NCBI GenBank assembly: GCA_002633005.1
Contig: NMRA01000229.1
Span: forward strand, 9,628 to 61,551
Direction of reading: 5' to 3'
DNA length: 51,924 bases
Source: Phoronis australis
Lineage: Eukaryota > Phoronida > Phoronidae
The stretch's first letter is position 1. Every line of letters starts with the position of its first letter. A program made the position numbers and the translations under genes. The notes beneath the pieces are model-generated. The model did not search any database, was not told the origin of the DNA, and was given only the letters and a program-made list of their open reading frames with translations. Positions 1 through 11,901 of the stretch are shown here, piece after piece.

Positions 1-13
1 AAGTTGAGCCTAC

Positions 14-230
14 CAGGTTACTTGTCTGTTTGGTAACCTACTTAATCATTTGCCAACTTACTTGTTCGTTCAACAGTAGGCACTTGTTTATCCGACAGAA
101 TCTGCAAAGTTGTCTTGTCTGTTTGGAAAACCATAGCATTCTTGACCTGTTTATTTGATGAATCACTTGTCTGTTTAGCAAACCACTTGTCTGTTTGTCA
201 AACCACTTGTTTATTTGGCAGTGTTGTCTA
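14..230. repeat. Degenerate short tandem repeat (about 20-24 bp unit)
   Basis: A run of imperfect copies of a unit like CACTTGTCTGTTTGGCAAAC, with variants CTTGTTTATTTGGC and CTTGTCTGTTTGGTAA. It directly abuts the gypsy pol fragment, so it replaces the upstream part of that element in this window. No coding sense is visible on either strand. Confidence 0.6.
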
Positions 231-251
231 TTTTGAACCTTTTCGCTGCCC

Positions 252-1095
252 ATACTAAAGCAGTTCAAAGAAGCCCAGCATGAAGATTCATCAATGAAAA
301 AGCTGTGGGAGCAAGCTGAAGCCAAGGTTAAGCGACGGACCAAAGGCAAGGGGTCATACGTGATGGAGATTCAACGAGGAATACTCTATCACATGTTCAA
401 AAAGAAAGACGGTGACGAGGTGAAACAAGTTGTCGTGCCGAGCAGTTTACAGAAGTCCGTGATGAGGCTTGCTTATGAGTCTATACTCGGTGGACACCTC
501 GGTGTTAGGAAGACAACTGACCGTATCACCAGCAATTTCTATTGGCCAGGAGTGGCATCAGAAGTGACCCGATTCTGCAGATCATGCGACATCTGTCAGA
601 AGACTATCCCTAAAGGTCGAGTGACCAAGGTACCCCTGGGAGAGATGCCTTTGATGGAGGAGCCTTTCAAAAGGATCGCGATCAATCTGATTGGCCCGAT
701 AGCTCCAGTTTCTGACAAAGGAAACAGATACATTCTCACGGTGGTAGATTTCGCTACCAGGTATCCCGAAGCAGTGGCGCTACCAAAGATTGAGACAGAG
801 TGTGTGGCTGAAGCATTATTAGAAGTCTTCAGTAGAGTAGGGTTCCCACGAGAGATCCTGAGTGATCGTGGAACGCAGTTCACAGCGGAACTGATGAAGG
901 AGGTCAGCAGGCTTGTGAGTGCAAAGCAGCTGTACACGACCCCTTACAATCCACGCTGTAATGGGCTCTGTGAGAGAATCAACGGTGTTCTAAAGGCCAT
1001 GCTGAAGAAAATGTGTTAAGAAAGACCAAAGGATTGGGACCGGTATCTGCCAGCTGTCCTGTTTGCTTACCGAGAAGTCCCGCAAACAAGCACAG
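252..1095 (+). pseudogene. Ty3/gypsy pol fragment: integrase zinc finger and core
   Basis: Retrotransposon integrase, which would insert the element's cDNA into the host genome. The open frame runs to a TAA at 1017-1019 and continues in the same frame to about 1095. It shows the HHCC zinc-binding region (GGHLGVRKT, then CRSCDICQK), the DDE core (second Asp in LSDRGTQF, Glu in NGLCERING) and the start of the usual DWDRYLPA..FAYREVPQ stretch. Two signs of decay are visible: the usual first core Asp is Asn (INLIGPI), and the first His of HHCC appears to be Tyr (LAYES). The 5' pol (RT, RNase H) is absent. The remainder of pol resumes at 5780 after a 4.7 kb insertion. Family identity is secure from the motifs; activity is very unlikely. 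Confidence 0.85.
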
Positions 1096-4000
1096 CATGA
1101 GAAAAGCTCGCCTGGTCTCCAGCTACATGAGTACAGCCCTCATCCTCAGGTTTTGTTTATAACCTAGAAAGTATCAACTTACCAACCCCCTGTTGTCACT
1201 AGTAGCAGAAATAGTAAACATTGGAACTTGACACCTAGCCACAAGCCGTTAGCTGCCAGGCCTATTATTCTGTGCACTAGGAAAATTATTTTTATGAACT
1301 ATTTGAAGACTTTTCGTTAGAAAAAACAAGAACAGCACAAAAAACAGGGTATTACATAACATCGAAATTTTTTTCTACACCCAATACTTATGATTTTACA
1401 AAATGACCAGTTGATATGAAGGCGGTGTATGAATACAAAAGTTGTAGAAATTGTGGGTAAATATCCTAGTGTTTTATTTCAAACATTTTAAAATTACTTT
1501 CATTCGTACACTGTTTAGAACTCGATTTTACTTTCGTAACAGTGGATATAATATTTTGACAGGTATATAATATACTACGAACTATTTTACTTGAGTAATG
1601 ATACTGTATTTGCATGGGTAAGTTGGCTTAGTTTAGTCACTTGTGTCATTCATGTAAATGAATAATAGTGAGTAGGACAAGAAAGAAAACAATGGCAGAA
1701 TTTCCTAAAGTTGGTGGCAGTTGCTAAGCTGTCCACGAATGTGGACATTGGACAAACGGAATTATTGTATGAATTCCAAATGGTGACTTAATCGTCGGAT
1801 GATTCCCGGTTGGCCCGGTCAAAACATCAAACGGTTAGTGGAAGCCGAAACACGAAACGATTGCTACCAAACCAACAAAAGTGAGCGAGGTAAGATAATA
1901 TACTTTGCTGTTTTTAAATGTTATGCATAAAACTTTTGTTGATGAAATCTAGTTTTCAATGCCATTTATATTCTTCAGCTGAGCTCAAGAAACGTAAAAA
2001 TTAGTTTTCTACAAAAATACTTTTGAGAAACCTCCTTTTTGGTGAAACATTGGATTTTAGGGTTAGAGTGTCGTAGAAATTCAGAAGGCTGGTTATTTTT
2101 TTCCACGAAGTCGCACTCTTTTAATGGTATTAAATGAGATACTTTTTGTTTGTTAGTTGTCTTCAGGACATTATTAATGACAATTTATACAAAGAATGCG
2201 TGAGACATTATTAACCCAAATAAGCCCATCCGGTTTTTGTTTATTCATTATGTATAGCTTTTATTTGAATGTGTAGGCTAAATACTTGTTCATTGAACTC
2301 AATCAAAGTAAAATACTACTTGTTATGAACAATAAGGATAAAAAACACCCCCTCAACAGGCTTCCTGTACATTTCAAGTAATTCAAGTTGAGAAAAACGT
2401 TATATGCATCCCAAAATATGACTGAAGCTATGCAAGGTGACCTGACAGCTTAGGAATGCACTAGTGTCACAATTTTATAAATTGTTCTTTTTTCATGGTT
2501 GAATGTGAGGTCTGTCATTAGGTAACTATAAAAATTCAAGTGTGGATCTCAAAAATGATAACAAAAATCCATTTATTTGCATCTTTTTAGTGGTTTTCTT
2601 GCTCCCAGAACTTGTTTTGGTTATATGTTCATGCATACTTCCCCCATATACTTGTTTAACAATATTGAAGTAAACAAGTCAGTTACACAGTGGTCATTCA
2701 CAGACCAAGGGTCATGATCCATATGGCTGTAACTGTGTATTGCATGCTTCAACATCATAGTTCCTGGAATTCCTTGTACAGTAGTCTGTACCCTGCATGT
2801 CTTTGTTTATTTTATTTGAGCTGCATCCACTTCAAACATGCACTGAGACTGTTTCATACATGACAGTGGAGACATAACTAGGAGAAATAGATCGGAGACT
2901 TCAGTCACAAGACAGCACCAAAATACCCCCAAAACATTGAATTTACTATGTATGTACTACCAGTACCCAATGCTCTTCAATTAACTATTAGTAACATTTA
3001 CACATGCAATCACTAATTGGTTATTCGTTTCATGTCATGTCAGTGCCTGTTTCATTAGATTTTGGCACCCAGGATACTTTATACCTTTTTGGTATTAAAT
3101 GGATTAAAGACAAGAAAGAGTTTCAAATATGCCAAAAATGCACACACCAGCTTAAAATATGGTGGGATCTAATTTTTGGTGTGCGGACCTTTTACTGAAA
3201 AAAATCAACGAAGACTAAGAAAATAACGTGGCCAATAGGTTCATACCTACGGACGGTGCATCCGCGCCGAATTCCTGTGGGATTTGTGGATTTTTGTCTC
3301 GTTTACTCGGATTTTTGTTTCGCTGAGGCGGACCTGTTTGCCCAATTTGTCAAACTGGGGAGCTCGTTTGAGCCCCCCGAGCCAACTCCCCCCCTGGGTG
3401 CATTCATGCCAAGCAGTGAACAATAATTTGCCTACATGAAAAAAAATTCTATCTGAGGCAGAATGCTGACGTCACACACAGAAGGGGATCAGACGTACTC
3501 GTTAAAATGTTGGTTCTATAATCGTAAAAAGTAACCCAAATTGAGGTACACGCGATGATAATAAGAAAACGTGGCAAAATCCGAGAGAATTTACCATCTC
3601 TCACTAAGTCTAGATCAAATATAAAATCATACTTGTGTTCGATCCTGGTGCGACTATTACAGCAAGTTAAAGTATATACCCTTACCATGGACTTAAATTA
3701 AAATGGCAATCCCGGGCAGTCTGCAAAACTTGAACTCTGATATTTTTAAAGAACTTTCTATCAATGAAAAAATATAAAACAGTTTTGTTGTGGTAAAAAG
3801 CTCATTTAGTCCGTAAAATTTAAACGAACTAAACAGAAAGGAAAGATCAAAATTTAAAAAAAAACAACGCTTTACCAATGTTTGCATATATCTGAGATTA
3901 AAAAAAACTGTTTAATAAGCTTTAAAATCTTACTGTTGAAGAAAAAGAATACCCTACTCTATATGAAACGTGAATCACTCAGATTATCCACTCATAAAAA

Positions 4001-5782
4001 TAAGCCCCTTAAGACAGAGCCAGAATATTCTCATTAACATCTAACTTGCGCAGTACAACCGTGTAATGTTGTTATAACTTTTAATTTGTTTGAGTTTGTT
4101 TTGGTCCGTTGATCTTAATGTCATCACTCTAAAATCCCTCGGCCATATGTTGCTGCCAGGGATAACGTTTTTTCAAATTAGCGTTGTTGTTACTAAGTTG
4201 TTTCTTTATTGAATGCTGTCATGAAATCCATGTTCATTTTCAAATTACTTTTAAGGTAGCACATAGCATAGTACTATTTAGCTAACAGATTTCAGACCGT
4301 AATTGTCTTTGTTAACTTGTTTTATTTTATAGGAGCAAGTCCCTTCCAGTATTCACACCATGTTTTGTTTATATCTGTAGTAAACAGTGACCTTCGGTTC
4401 ATTCATAAAGCATTGCAAGAGACAAGATGATCACATGTGGCAGAAAAAGTGGTAGCTGCTTTCTGTATGACTTCGCAGGAGTGATATCGGTTAAAATTCA
4501 ACAGAATGAAAAAATAATGAGCGTTACCTAAACAGGAACATTGGAGCTTACAATCACCAGCTGTGGGGACCCAAATCAGACTTAAAGTAAAATACGCAGA
4601 ATTTGACTGCTCGAAGGCAAACACATTTCCTTTATATGTGAGATACTATGGACATTTTGTTTTATAATATCGTTGTCAACTTCGTGTGGTTGAAAATATT
4701 CCTATACAGGTAACTGCTAAAAATTTCAGTGAATGAATGTGTTTGTGTAGTAAACCAAGTGAAAAATTATAATTCCGATATTCATGTGGCCTGCTGAACA
4801 TCCATTGATTGTCCTAAAACTGATATCTGTGTATACACCAGTTTATAAGTGTTTGAGTATGTGGTTCCTACTCTAAATCACCTTGTTATGTTCGTTTCTG
4901 CACCACTATACTTCTGTCATCAGTGAATGAATGATTATTGTTCTTCTGGATCTATGTTGTTTTAATTATTCTCAGCAGGTCTGCTGGATGTTAAAGTTTA
5001 ACAATGTGTTCAGTTCAAGCAACTTTGATTCTGTTGTCTCTCATTAGATGTTTGTCAGTTTTTCTTGAATAAACAGGTTGTGATGAAGAAAAATATTTGT
5101 TTTTATTATTTTACATAAGCTTAGTTGGTACTGAGCAGTGGCGGATCTACGTTTTTAGTAAGGGGGGCGGCAGGGTAGGATTTGCGCAAAGTTGAGGCGC
5201 CCCCACCCGTGTAAGATTTTTTTGTTTTTTAATATCTGATTTCGTTTTCCTGGCAACTGTTTTTTTTATTTTTTTTATTTTTAATCGTGTCCCTGGGGGA
5301 GGGTTGAATCCCATGAACCCCCTCCCCGTAGATCCGCCTCTGCAGTAGAACTACAAGTGGTACTTGAATTCATTGTTATCTCTTGGACCTTACTGCGTTC
5401 TGGTTTTATCTGTAGGTTTTGAAGTTTCTTCGTTTACGTAGGACAATGCTTTGATTAACATCTGCATAAAAATACTGAGATTCTGAGTGTATTGTTAAAA
5501 TAGGTATTTCGGGTCTTCAGTTGTCTCACTGGTTCAGCTATATAATTTCTAGCTGCTGTTCACGTTACCACAGAAAGCTTGCCATTGCTATAAACTGTGT
5601 GTCAGTTTGAGCCATATCCCTCAAATTGTTTATAAAATGCAACACTTGGAAAGTAGTTCTATCCAGTCAGTTGTGGTTTTCAGTATGGGTCTGATGTGTC
5701 TGTCAGCAATTAGCCTGGTGTTTATTGTAGTTGTTTATGATAAGGGCCTGAAAATTCTGAGACCAGGCGAACTTTCGTCATG
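1096..5782. mobile_element. 4.7 kb inverted-repeat insert splitting the gypsy element
   Basis: The 24 bases at 1096-1119 and the reverse complement of 5759-5782 match at 21 positions, sharing TCGCCTGGTCTC next to the ends. CATG lies at both outer edges, either as a palindromic target duplication or as part of the ends. The two gypsy pol pieces on either side are consecutive in the protein, so this block is an insertion. The interior is AT-rich and has no convincing protein: the longest frames are about 60-80 codons and look random. It is therefore probably a non-autonomous DNA transposon, or a deleted copy of one. It contains a smaller hAT-like MITE (5136-5342). Confidence 0.6.
5136..5342. 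mobile_element. hAT-like MITE, 207 bp
   Basis: Starts with CAGTGGCGGATCTACG and ends with its near-perfect inverse CGTAGATCCGCCTCTG. The inside holds G-rich then C-rich blocks, as in the common CAGTGGCGGA-type non-autonomous hAT elements. A clear 8 bp duplication is not seen in the flanks. It is nested inside the 4.7 kb insert. Confidence 0.65.
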
Positions 5783-6259
5783 GGATTTTCACCCTTTGAG
5801 TTGCTATACGGCAGAACATTAAGAGGTCCGATGCAAATACTGAGCGAACTCTGGACAGGGGAAGACAGCAACGAAGTCCGGAATACTTACCAGTATGTCT
5901 TCGAGCTCAGGAACCGCTTAGAGGAGACCTGCGAGTTGGCTAGAAAAAGTTTATTCAAAGCACAGGGTATTCACAAGCATTACTACGACAAGAAGGCCAG
6001 AGATAGGCAGTTTCAAGTGGGACAAGGAGTGTTAGTATTACTTCCCACAGACCACAATAAGCTTACTCTGCAGTGGAAGGGGCCTTACAAGGTTAAAGAA
6101 AAAGTCAATCGTATGGACTACAGAATCAACATGAATGGCAAGATTAAGATCTTTCATGCCAATTTGTTGAAGGCGTACCACGAACGCGATGGCTTAAATA
6201 CAGTGAGCTACATACCTCACAGAAGAGAAACAGTGTTCGCTGTTCAACGCTTTCAGTAA
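5780..6259 (+). pseudogene. Ty3/gypsy pol C-terminal part
   Basis: Continuation of the integrase region that breaks off near 1095. It begins with GFSPFELLYGRTLRGPM, the conserved segment that directly follows FAYREVPQ in this gypsy group. It continues through the helical region and the C-terminal chromatin/DNA-binding part (QVGQGVLVLLPTD, WKGPYKVKEKV, FHANLLKAYH) to a natural TAA. The frame itself is unbroken over 160 codons. It cannot be expressed with its N-terminal half because 4.7 kb of foreign sequence intervenes and the two halves are also out of register by one base if the insert is simply removed. It lies just upstream of the 3' LTR. Confidence 0.85.
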
Positions 6260-6373
6260 AGATTACTTAAGTTGAGAGCCTGAAAGTCAGGGAGCACTTT
6301 AGCGGTGGATACAGCAGTAGATTATATATGCCAGATGATTTTGTGTTAGAAAATTATCTCTTTGACAGGGGTG

Positions 6374-7103
6374 TGTTGTCAGAATATAGTCTGACAGTAT
6401 TTTTAGTTGTATTGTTTTGTTTTGTTATTCTGTTTTATTGGCATGACCCCTGAGTTAAGTACTGTGATGATGTAACTTGTTTACTACAAAATAGTGTGGA
6501 ACTTTCTAGAAGACTGAGGTCAGAACAGTGATGATGTAATTTGTTTACTACAGTATAGTGTGGAATTTTCTAGAAGACTCTAGCATGACAGTGATTAATG
6601 CAGTCTGGAATATTCTAGAGACTAGTGCATGTTTGTAGAATGATTGGGTAGGTTCCAGAAAGTTCTGGTATGTGCTTGAATTGATGAAAAGTTCCAGAAC
6701 AATGCATTAGGCTATAAATACACAAGCACGGGTTTGTGTTAGTCAGATTAAGTGAGTTGAGTCCAAGAAGATCAAGTCGAGAGATCAAGTAAGTTCAGGC
6801 AAGTTAATCAGGAGAACTACAGTTGAGTTGCAGTGAAGAAAATCAGCAGTTACAGCGATAGTCAATAGAGAGCTAGTTATAGAGACAGCAGGTTATTGAA
6901 TCGAGTGTAATAGTTGCTGGAAGTATTTCAGAAGTTCAACACAAGTCAAGGCTTCGCAGCACTGGCTGGAGCATAAACAGACTTACGTCGGACGTTTTGT
7001 TTGAGTAGGCTTGTGAACGTACGGTCGGGATTAATAAAGGATTAACTCAAACCAGTCTTCAGTCAATCTTCGCACCGAAAGCTATTAGCACCGGTCTGTA
7101 ACA
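6374..7103 (+). repeat. 3' LTR of the Ty3/gypsy element
   Basis: Boundaries are inferred: the block starts TGTTGTCAG after a purine-rich GACAGGGGTG and ends CTGTAACA, giving the inverted TGTT/AACA ends typical of LTRs. It holds a TATA box (TATAAATA, 6713-6720) and a polyadenylation signal (AATAAA, 7033-7038) at the expected spacing. In U3 a 55 bp block (6461-6515) is repeated at 6525-6579, with a third partial copy up to about 6616; such U3 repeats are often enhancer-like. The matching 5' LTR lies outside the window, so age cannot be judged. Confidence 0.65.
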
Positions 7104-7759
7104 ACCTGCGCCCACCCACACACGGGGAAAAACGTGACACACCTAATCTTGCAGCCATTGGCTGGTTTGATTTATTCAGAATGATGACTGTTTATATAAG
7201 GTGAAAATTCTACAGTTTCAGCCAGTCTCTTAAATTTGGGACGCAGGTTTTTAAATTGAAATTGAATTTTCTTGATTCTGAATGTTGGGACATGAGCAAT
7301 TTTGGCATTAATTGTCTTTCTTAAAATATTGGACACTGTAAATTTTATCAAAAGTAAGAATCGACTGGTCATAAAATCATCAAAAATAGTTGCCAACGCA
7401 ACATTTACATGGTTTCCCATATTGTATAAAATTGAGACGAATGATCGTATGTCTGTAATTTATTGCAATCTCTATCCTTGTGCTTGTAAAATTTATTTTT
7501 CATTGTCCCTAACAGGACAACTTTCGTTGAATGTTTTTATGCTCCTAATTATACTGTCATGATAAATTCGCGGACTGAAATTGCGATGCTTTGGTGGTTG
7601 AATCATGCCCAATAATATTGAAATATTTTATTGGCCCGAGTTTTACCTGCTCGATTCTTGGACACACCTTAAACTTGTTTAAAATATTACCTAAATGTTC
7701 AGTAAACACACTGACAAGTGTTAATGTTGTAGTATTTTCACCTCTTGTTTGTACTGCAG
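7104..7759. other. AT-rich non-coding stretch, probably intron
   Basis: No gene recognised. The sequence is AT-rich, lies between the gypsy LTR and a good acceptor (polypyrimidine then TGCAG, ending 7759), and is best read as the intron before the first visible exon of the cysteine-rich gene. Short frames on both strands have no recognisable content. Confidence 0.5.
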
Positions 7760-7893
7760 GAAACTGTGCGGCTGACTTCTACTGTACTCTAAATGCCAAC
7801 AGAAGTTCACCCACAGATGGCGTTACTGGTGATATATCCCCACAGGCCGTTTTTGTCCTAATGGCACAGCTGTTCCACTACCTTGTAATGATG
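7760..7893 (+). pseudogene. Cys-rich gene exon 1 (first visible)
   Basis: Acceptor TGCAG before 7760 and donor ATG|GTGAGT at 7894; phase 1 on both sides. The first half reads GNCAADFYCTLNANRSSPT. The second half reads TGRFCPNGTAVPLPCNDG in a different frame. The break lies near 7837 in GATATATCCCC, where one base seems to be missing and a Cys codon is lost. The Cys spacing and the G at the splice point fit the next exon, which begins GYYMNHT. Confidence 0.7.
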
Positions 7894-8675
7894 GTGAGTC
7901 ATATTTTGCTAAATCATGGCCGTTTCCTAATTTATGAAATATGATTACTTGCCATGTCATGGTTTTCATTTTGAAGTGGCGGAAAGAATGTTGAACTAAT
8001 TAGTATTGGTGTTCAAATCAGGGGAAATGTGTTGCTTGTTGAGCATGGAGTTACATGGTGCGCCTAACTTATGACTGTTCGAGTTGTGATGAGTTTGTGT
8101 TTACGATGCTCTAGAGTAGTTGAAAATTTTAATTTAAATTAGTTTTCTTTGACTTTTGTTCATTTATTAGCCAACTAGAAGTCATTTGACCTGACTTTGA
8201 CCCCACCCTTTGTAATAATAACAATAGTGATTTTTTTTAAATTTTTGTTTATGAGAAGAATAAATTTGAAAAATTTGCACTTTATGTTTCACCCAGCAGC
8301 AATGGCAATACAGCGTTCCTGTTATCATGTCATGAGCTTTCCTATCTGTTAAAGTTTCACCCAGTTTGTGGTTGTTAATATGTGGGCAATCAGCGATCAC
8401 TTTCTAGATAAACATTCGTCATTTGTTGTCAACCTTTATTGAAAGAATGATGGAGACCTAGAAGTACAAGTAAAGAGAATGCTTACTGGATAGCTCAAGG
8501 GTAATGACAATGTACTATAAACGGGATAAAAGGGAATACTCGTGGAAAAGGTGATAATCCCTACCTCTATGTAATATCAACGTGTAGTCACTAAGACAAT
8601 GGTGGGAAGCTAGCTACAGAGACACCTAGTGGTTATAGTATAAACTATTATATAATTCTCTACTTTCATTTGCAG

Positions 8676-8894
8676 GCTATTACATGAATCATACCCAGGC
8701 AGAGGTGTGTGACCCATGCCCACCACGTTTCTACTGTGTGAACAAGGACCGCGTGGACTCTTGTCCCCCGGGCAAGTACTGCCCTGGCACTACAGGTTTC
8801 AATCTGCAGTCATGTCCAAAGGGTACCTATAGCTCTGGTGTAGAGCTACAGGATGCCTCAGAGTGCACTCAGAGTGCACTCAGTGTGATGGAGG
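8676..8894 (+). pseudogene. Cys-rich gene exon 2 with 11 bp duplication
   Basis: Acceptor TTTGCAG before 8676. The reading is clear: CDPCPPRFYCVN, then CPPGKYCPG, then CPKGTYSSG. Near 8865-8887 the 11 bp unit CAGAGTGCACT occurs twice in tandem, throwing the frame out. With one copy the reading would go on CTQCDGG straight into exon 3. The donor is GG|GTAGGC (phase 2), which fits the start of exon 3 (GTACTAC) to give G-Y-Y-C. The duplication therefore looks like a simple replication-slippage lesion in an otherwise good exon. Confidence 0.75.
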
Positions 8895-9105
8895 GTAGGC
8901 TTAACAGTTCGTTTATGCAATACTTTATACTTACACGTGCCTGTTTTCTGATATGAATTTTGAATTCTGCGTCATCAGAAATCTATGTTATTCAAAAGTA
9001 TATTCATGTCTGAAAAGCATAATGTGTGCAGTTTACATTCATTGGTACTCAACTACCAATTGGTGTCAAATGCGGTTAAGTTTTGGAACTTGCTTGTTGT
9101 TACAG

Positions 9106-9221
9106 GTACTACTGTGAGACAACTGGCCAGTCATCAACCACTGGAAAATGTTACCTAGGATTCTATTGTACGGAGGGTGTAGATACCCCAGCGCCGTCCA
9201 ATAACAACACAGGATTTGGAG
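9106..9221 (+). CDS. Cys-rich gene exon 3
   Basis: Acceptor GTTACAG before 9106, donor GGAG|GTGAGC. Reads YYCETTGQSSTTGKC, then LGFYCTEGVDTPAPSNNN. No lesion is seen. The exon ends phase 1 and joins to the GY of exon 4. It carries the middle of one ephrin-receptor-like module. A long intron of about 790 bp follows; it is AT-rich and empty. Confidence 0.75.
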
Positions 9222-10008
9222 GTGAGCCAGAGTTCATTACATTTGACTCTATTGTATTGCCACATTTCTCTGTTTTAATATCAGAGACTTCACTTTTGTC
9301 ATAATGCATACAGACAATGTAGCAGTTCTTTTGCTAAGGAAACTCTTGTTATGCTGTAGAAAAAGCATTTTAATTGTGATGGTAATAACTAGTATGTATT
9401 TATAATTCTCCTGAACCAAACCATGTTTTTATCGTGATAAACAAAACTTTTGACTTTGTCCATTTAAGCACCTTCAAAGATTTCTTAAGCTAAATTCTAG
9501 TTTACTGTACTTTGTAACCATGTGATCACTCATTGATATTCAGACAGTATTTTAAATGCCTGGGTTACGCAGTTCTCTCATTGATGTTGACAATCTAAAG
9601 CTTAGCTCTCCAACAAGTTTCAGCCTCTAGCAGGGACTCTACATGCTCAAGTTAACAAAGTCCTAATTACTAAATAGTGCAAAACTGTTAGTGTAGTTAA
9701 GGCTTCTGATACATGCTACTAGTGTTTGTTTTCAGAATTATAGAAATTCAGGAGATCTTAATGTTGAATAGTGCAAAATGTCCTATAATAATAGTTAAGA
9801 ATCAGAGATGTTACTTAATAAATTTTGAAACATAAAATAGTTTTTAGTATTTTTGTAATTGAAATTCATGTGCATATGTGACATAAGTGTTGTTTTGACA
9901 ATGTATGTATGATGGCCTACAATAAATTTATTTTTTTAATGTTTAAAGCCAGTGTTTGCAATATGGGAATCTTGAGCAGTGTGATATTTGTCTTTCCTTC
10001 TCCTGCAG

Positions 10009-10175
10009 GCTATTGTACCCCTGGTCATTACTGCCCCCAGGGCTCGTCACATCAGATTGGTTGCCCTGCAGGTACCTATGCCTCTAACTCCCATCAGTCA
10101 CTGTGTAAGAATGTCGGGCTGGCTACTACTGCCTGGAAAACTCAACCACCTATGCAGACACTCCCTGTCCAAGAG
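10009..10175 (+). pseudogene. Cys-rich gene exon 4 (frameshift)
   Basis: Acceptor CTCCTGCAG before 10009, donor AAGAG|GTTTGT. The first part reads CTPGHYCPQGSSHQIGCPAG. After TGTAAGAATGTCGGG (near 10108) the sense frame changes and the rest reads AGYYCLENSTTYADTPCPRG. One base appears to be missing next to a Cys codon. Apart from that the module matches its neighbours in length and Cys spacing. Confidence 0.75.
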
Positions 10176-10679
10176 GTTTGTGTAAAAATAGATTTGTTGT
10201 GAAAAATAACTGGCATTTTCCTGTTAACATTTGTATGAATACAGAATGCACATTGTCAGCCTTGATGAGAACCTTTTGTATTTTCATACAGCAATAGAAA
10301 TATGAGCTCTTTTAGCTTATTGTCAACATACAGCCTACAACATGAAAGTTCATTTACTAAGCGGTAGTTAAGATTCGTTTGCCACAGTGTATTTTGTGGA
10401 AATTGATATCTTTGACAAACACTGATTGTAAAGTACAATTTATCATTGAAATTAGAATGCATTTCAGAAACTCACCGATTTAAAAATGAGTTTTATCTCG
10501 GACAAGTCATTATTCAATTCTAGCATGCTTATTTTTTCATGTTTCTTTTAATGTTTTAAAATGAATTTCTTTGTGATTACAGTTACTGTAAAGTTTTTAA
10601 CATTACCATTTTTAAAGTATTACTACACTTGTCTGTCCTTTACTACATGTCGTTACCATGACAATGCTCTTCCATACAG

Positions 10680-10790
10680 GTGCCTACTGCCCTGCGGGTA
10701 CAAGCTGGGCTAGAGAGTACCAGTGTCCAGCAGGCACATACAACAATATGACCACTGCTCAGGCCCAGACTGACTGTTTGGCCTGTACAG
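10680..10790 (+). CDS. Cys-rich gene exon 5
   Basis: Acceptor CATACAG before 10680, donor ACAG|GTACAG; phase 1 to phase 1. Reads GAYCPAGTSWAREYQCPAG, then a TY-N-T segment and DCLACTG. This is a complete half-module with all four expected cysteines and no lesion. The intron after it (about 400 bp) shows nothing else. Confidence 0.8.
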
Positions 10791-11187
10791 GTACAGATTG
10801 ACACTAAGCTGGTGTAGTTGTGAGAAGAATATAGTACAGTAAACCAACTCAAACATTAAACATTCTGTTTACATGTGCCTACAAAACTGGAGTCTGATAA
10901 AATTTCTTTCAATTCCTTTCGTACATAAACACATTTTAAAAAATATTCATTATGTCCACGTGTTTAAAACAAAAAGTTTTTGATCATTAAAATTTAAGTT
11001 GATGGTACCTTAATTGTAGAAAAATGCTAAGGCCTCAAATAAAATTGATGAAAAATTCAACCTTGGTTTGAATAACTGCAGCAAGCTGAATAATGAAATC
11101 ATAATTTCTCTTTTAGTATGTGAACATTTAGTAAATTAGCTTGTGAAAGAACTTCAATACCCCGTTGCCTCATTATCAATCTTTTAG

Positions 11188-11373
11188 CTGGTAAATACTG
11201 CCATGGCCTCGGGCTGGCAGAGCCATCTGGTGACTGTGCCCCAGGATGGTATTGCCAACGTGGTGCCTATTCAAACAAACCTCAACCGTATGTGAACACA
11301 TCAGAGTCGTACAGTGTGAATGGAACATGTCCCATCTACTCCATGAACTTCAAGGGTGGCATTTGCAGAGCAG
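11188..11373 (+). CDS. Cys-rich gene exon 6
   Basis: Acceptor TTTTAG before 11188, donor GCAG|GTGAGA. Reads AGKYCHGLGLAEPSGDC, then APGWYCQRGAYSNKPQP, with NTSES and NGTC sites that could be N-glycosylated. The block ends GGICRAG. It has no lesion. The next intron has been enlarged by a 506 bp inverted-repeat element. The GLAEPSG motif recurs as GLAEPPA in exon 8, which shows internal repetition of the protein. Confidence 0.8.
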
Positions 11374-11395
11374 GTGAGATTATTTGTGTCCTGGG

Positions 11396-11901
11396 CAAGG
11401 CTTGGAATTTTCTGCGGAAACGCGGATTTCCTCTTTTTTCAAATGTTCTGTCCGCGTATTTTATTATATTTCGGGGAAAAAAATCAGATTCGATAAAAAA
11501 TTTCTGCGGCAAATTTCTTTTTTACCGCGGCGTTGCCGACGACTTTCACCTCGAAAAGCGGAAGTTGCTCTTTATGTTTCGGAGGAACGTAAATTGTCAA
11601 CATTGCCGGAGCACCTGGGATAGCGTGGTGGATTTCTTCAATGGCGTCTCGTGTGATTGTAAACTGCGGTGACAAATACTACGACTCTGCAGTCAAAAAG
11701 TTTGGAGCTGAGAGTGGACGGACGAGCTGAAAAGACGCAGACGCACACTTCTGGAGGTGGTACCTTTTTTATTTATTTATTTTTTTATAGTCCTGATTTT
11801 TGTCGGCAAAAGGTCCACATCGACATTTTCAAGGATGGGTGCGCGCATGTTTAGGGCCGTAAAAATTTCCGCTCTTTTGTCATGGGTCATTCCAAGCCCT
11901 G
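11396..11901. mobile_element. 506 bp MITE in the intron of the Cys-rich gene
   Basis: The element runs from CAAGGCTTGGAA to TTCCAAGCCCTG (inverse CAGGGCTTGGAA), and CCTGGG flanks it on both sides (11390-11395 and 11902-11907) as a 6 bp target duplication. The interior has GC-rich patches unlike the AT-rich intron around it, and no protein I recognise. The inverted ends resemble CAGGGC-type hAT ends, although 6 bp is short for hAT. Confidence 0.65.

Noticed and set aside
596-937. Minus-strand frame opposite the gypsy integrase
   Set aside because: Shadow; the plus strand carries the integrase motifs.
3004-3198. Small frame within the 4.7 kb insert with a C-x-x-C motif
   Set aside because: 64 codons, AT-driven composition, no homologous pattern. 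Not enough to call a zinc finger.
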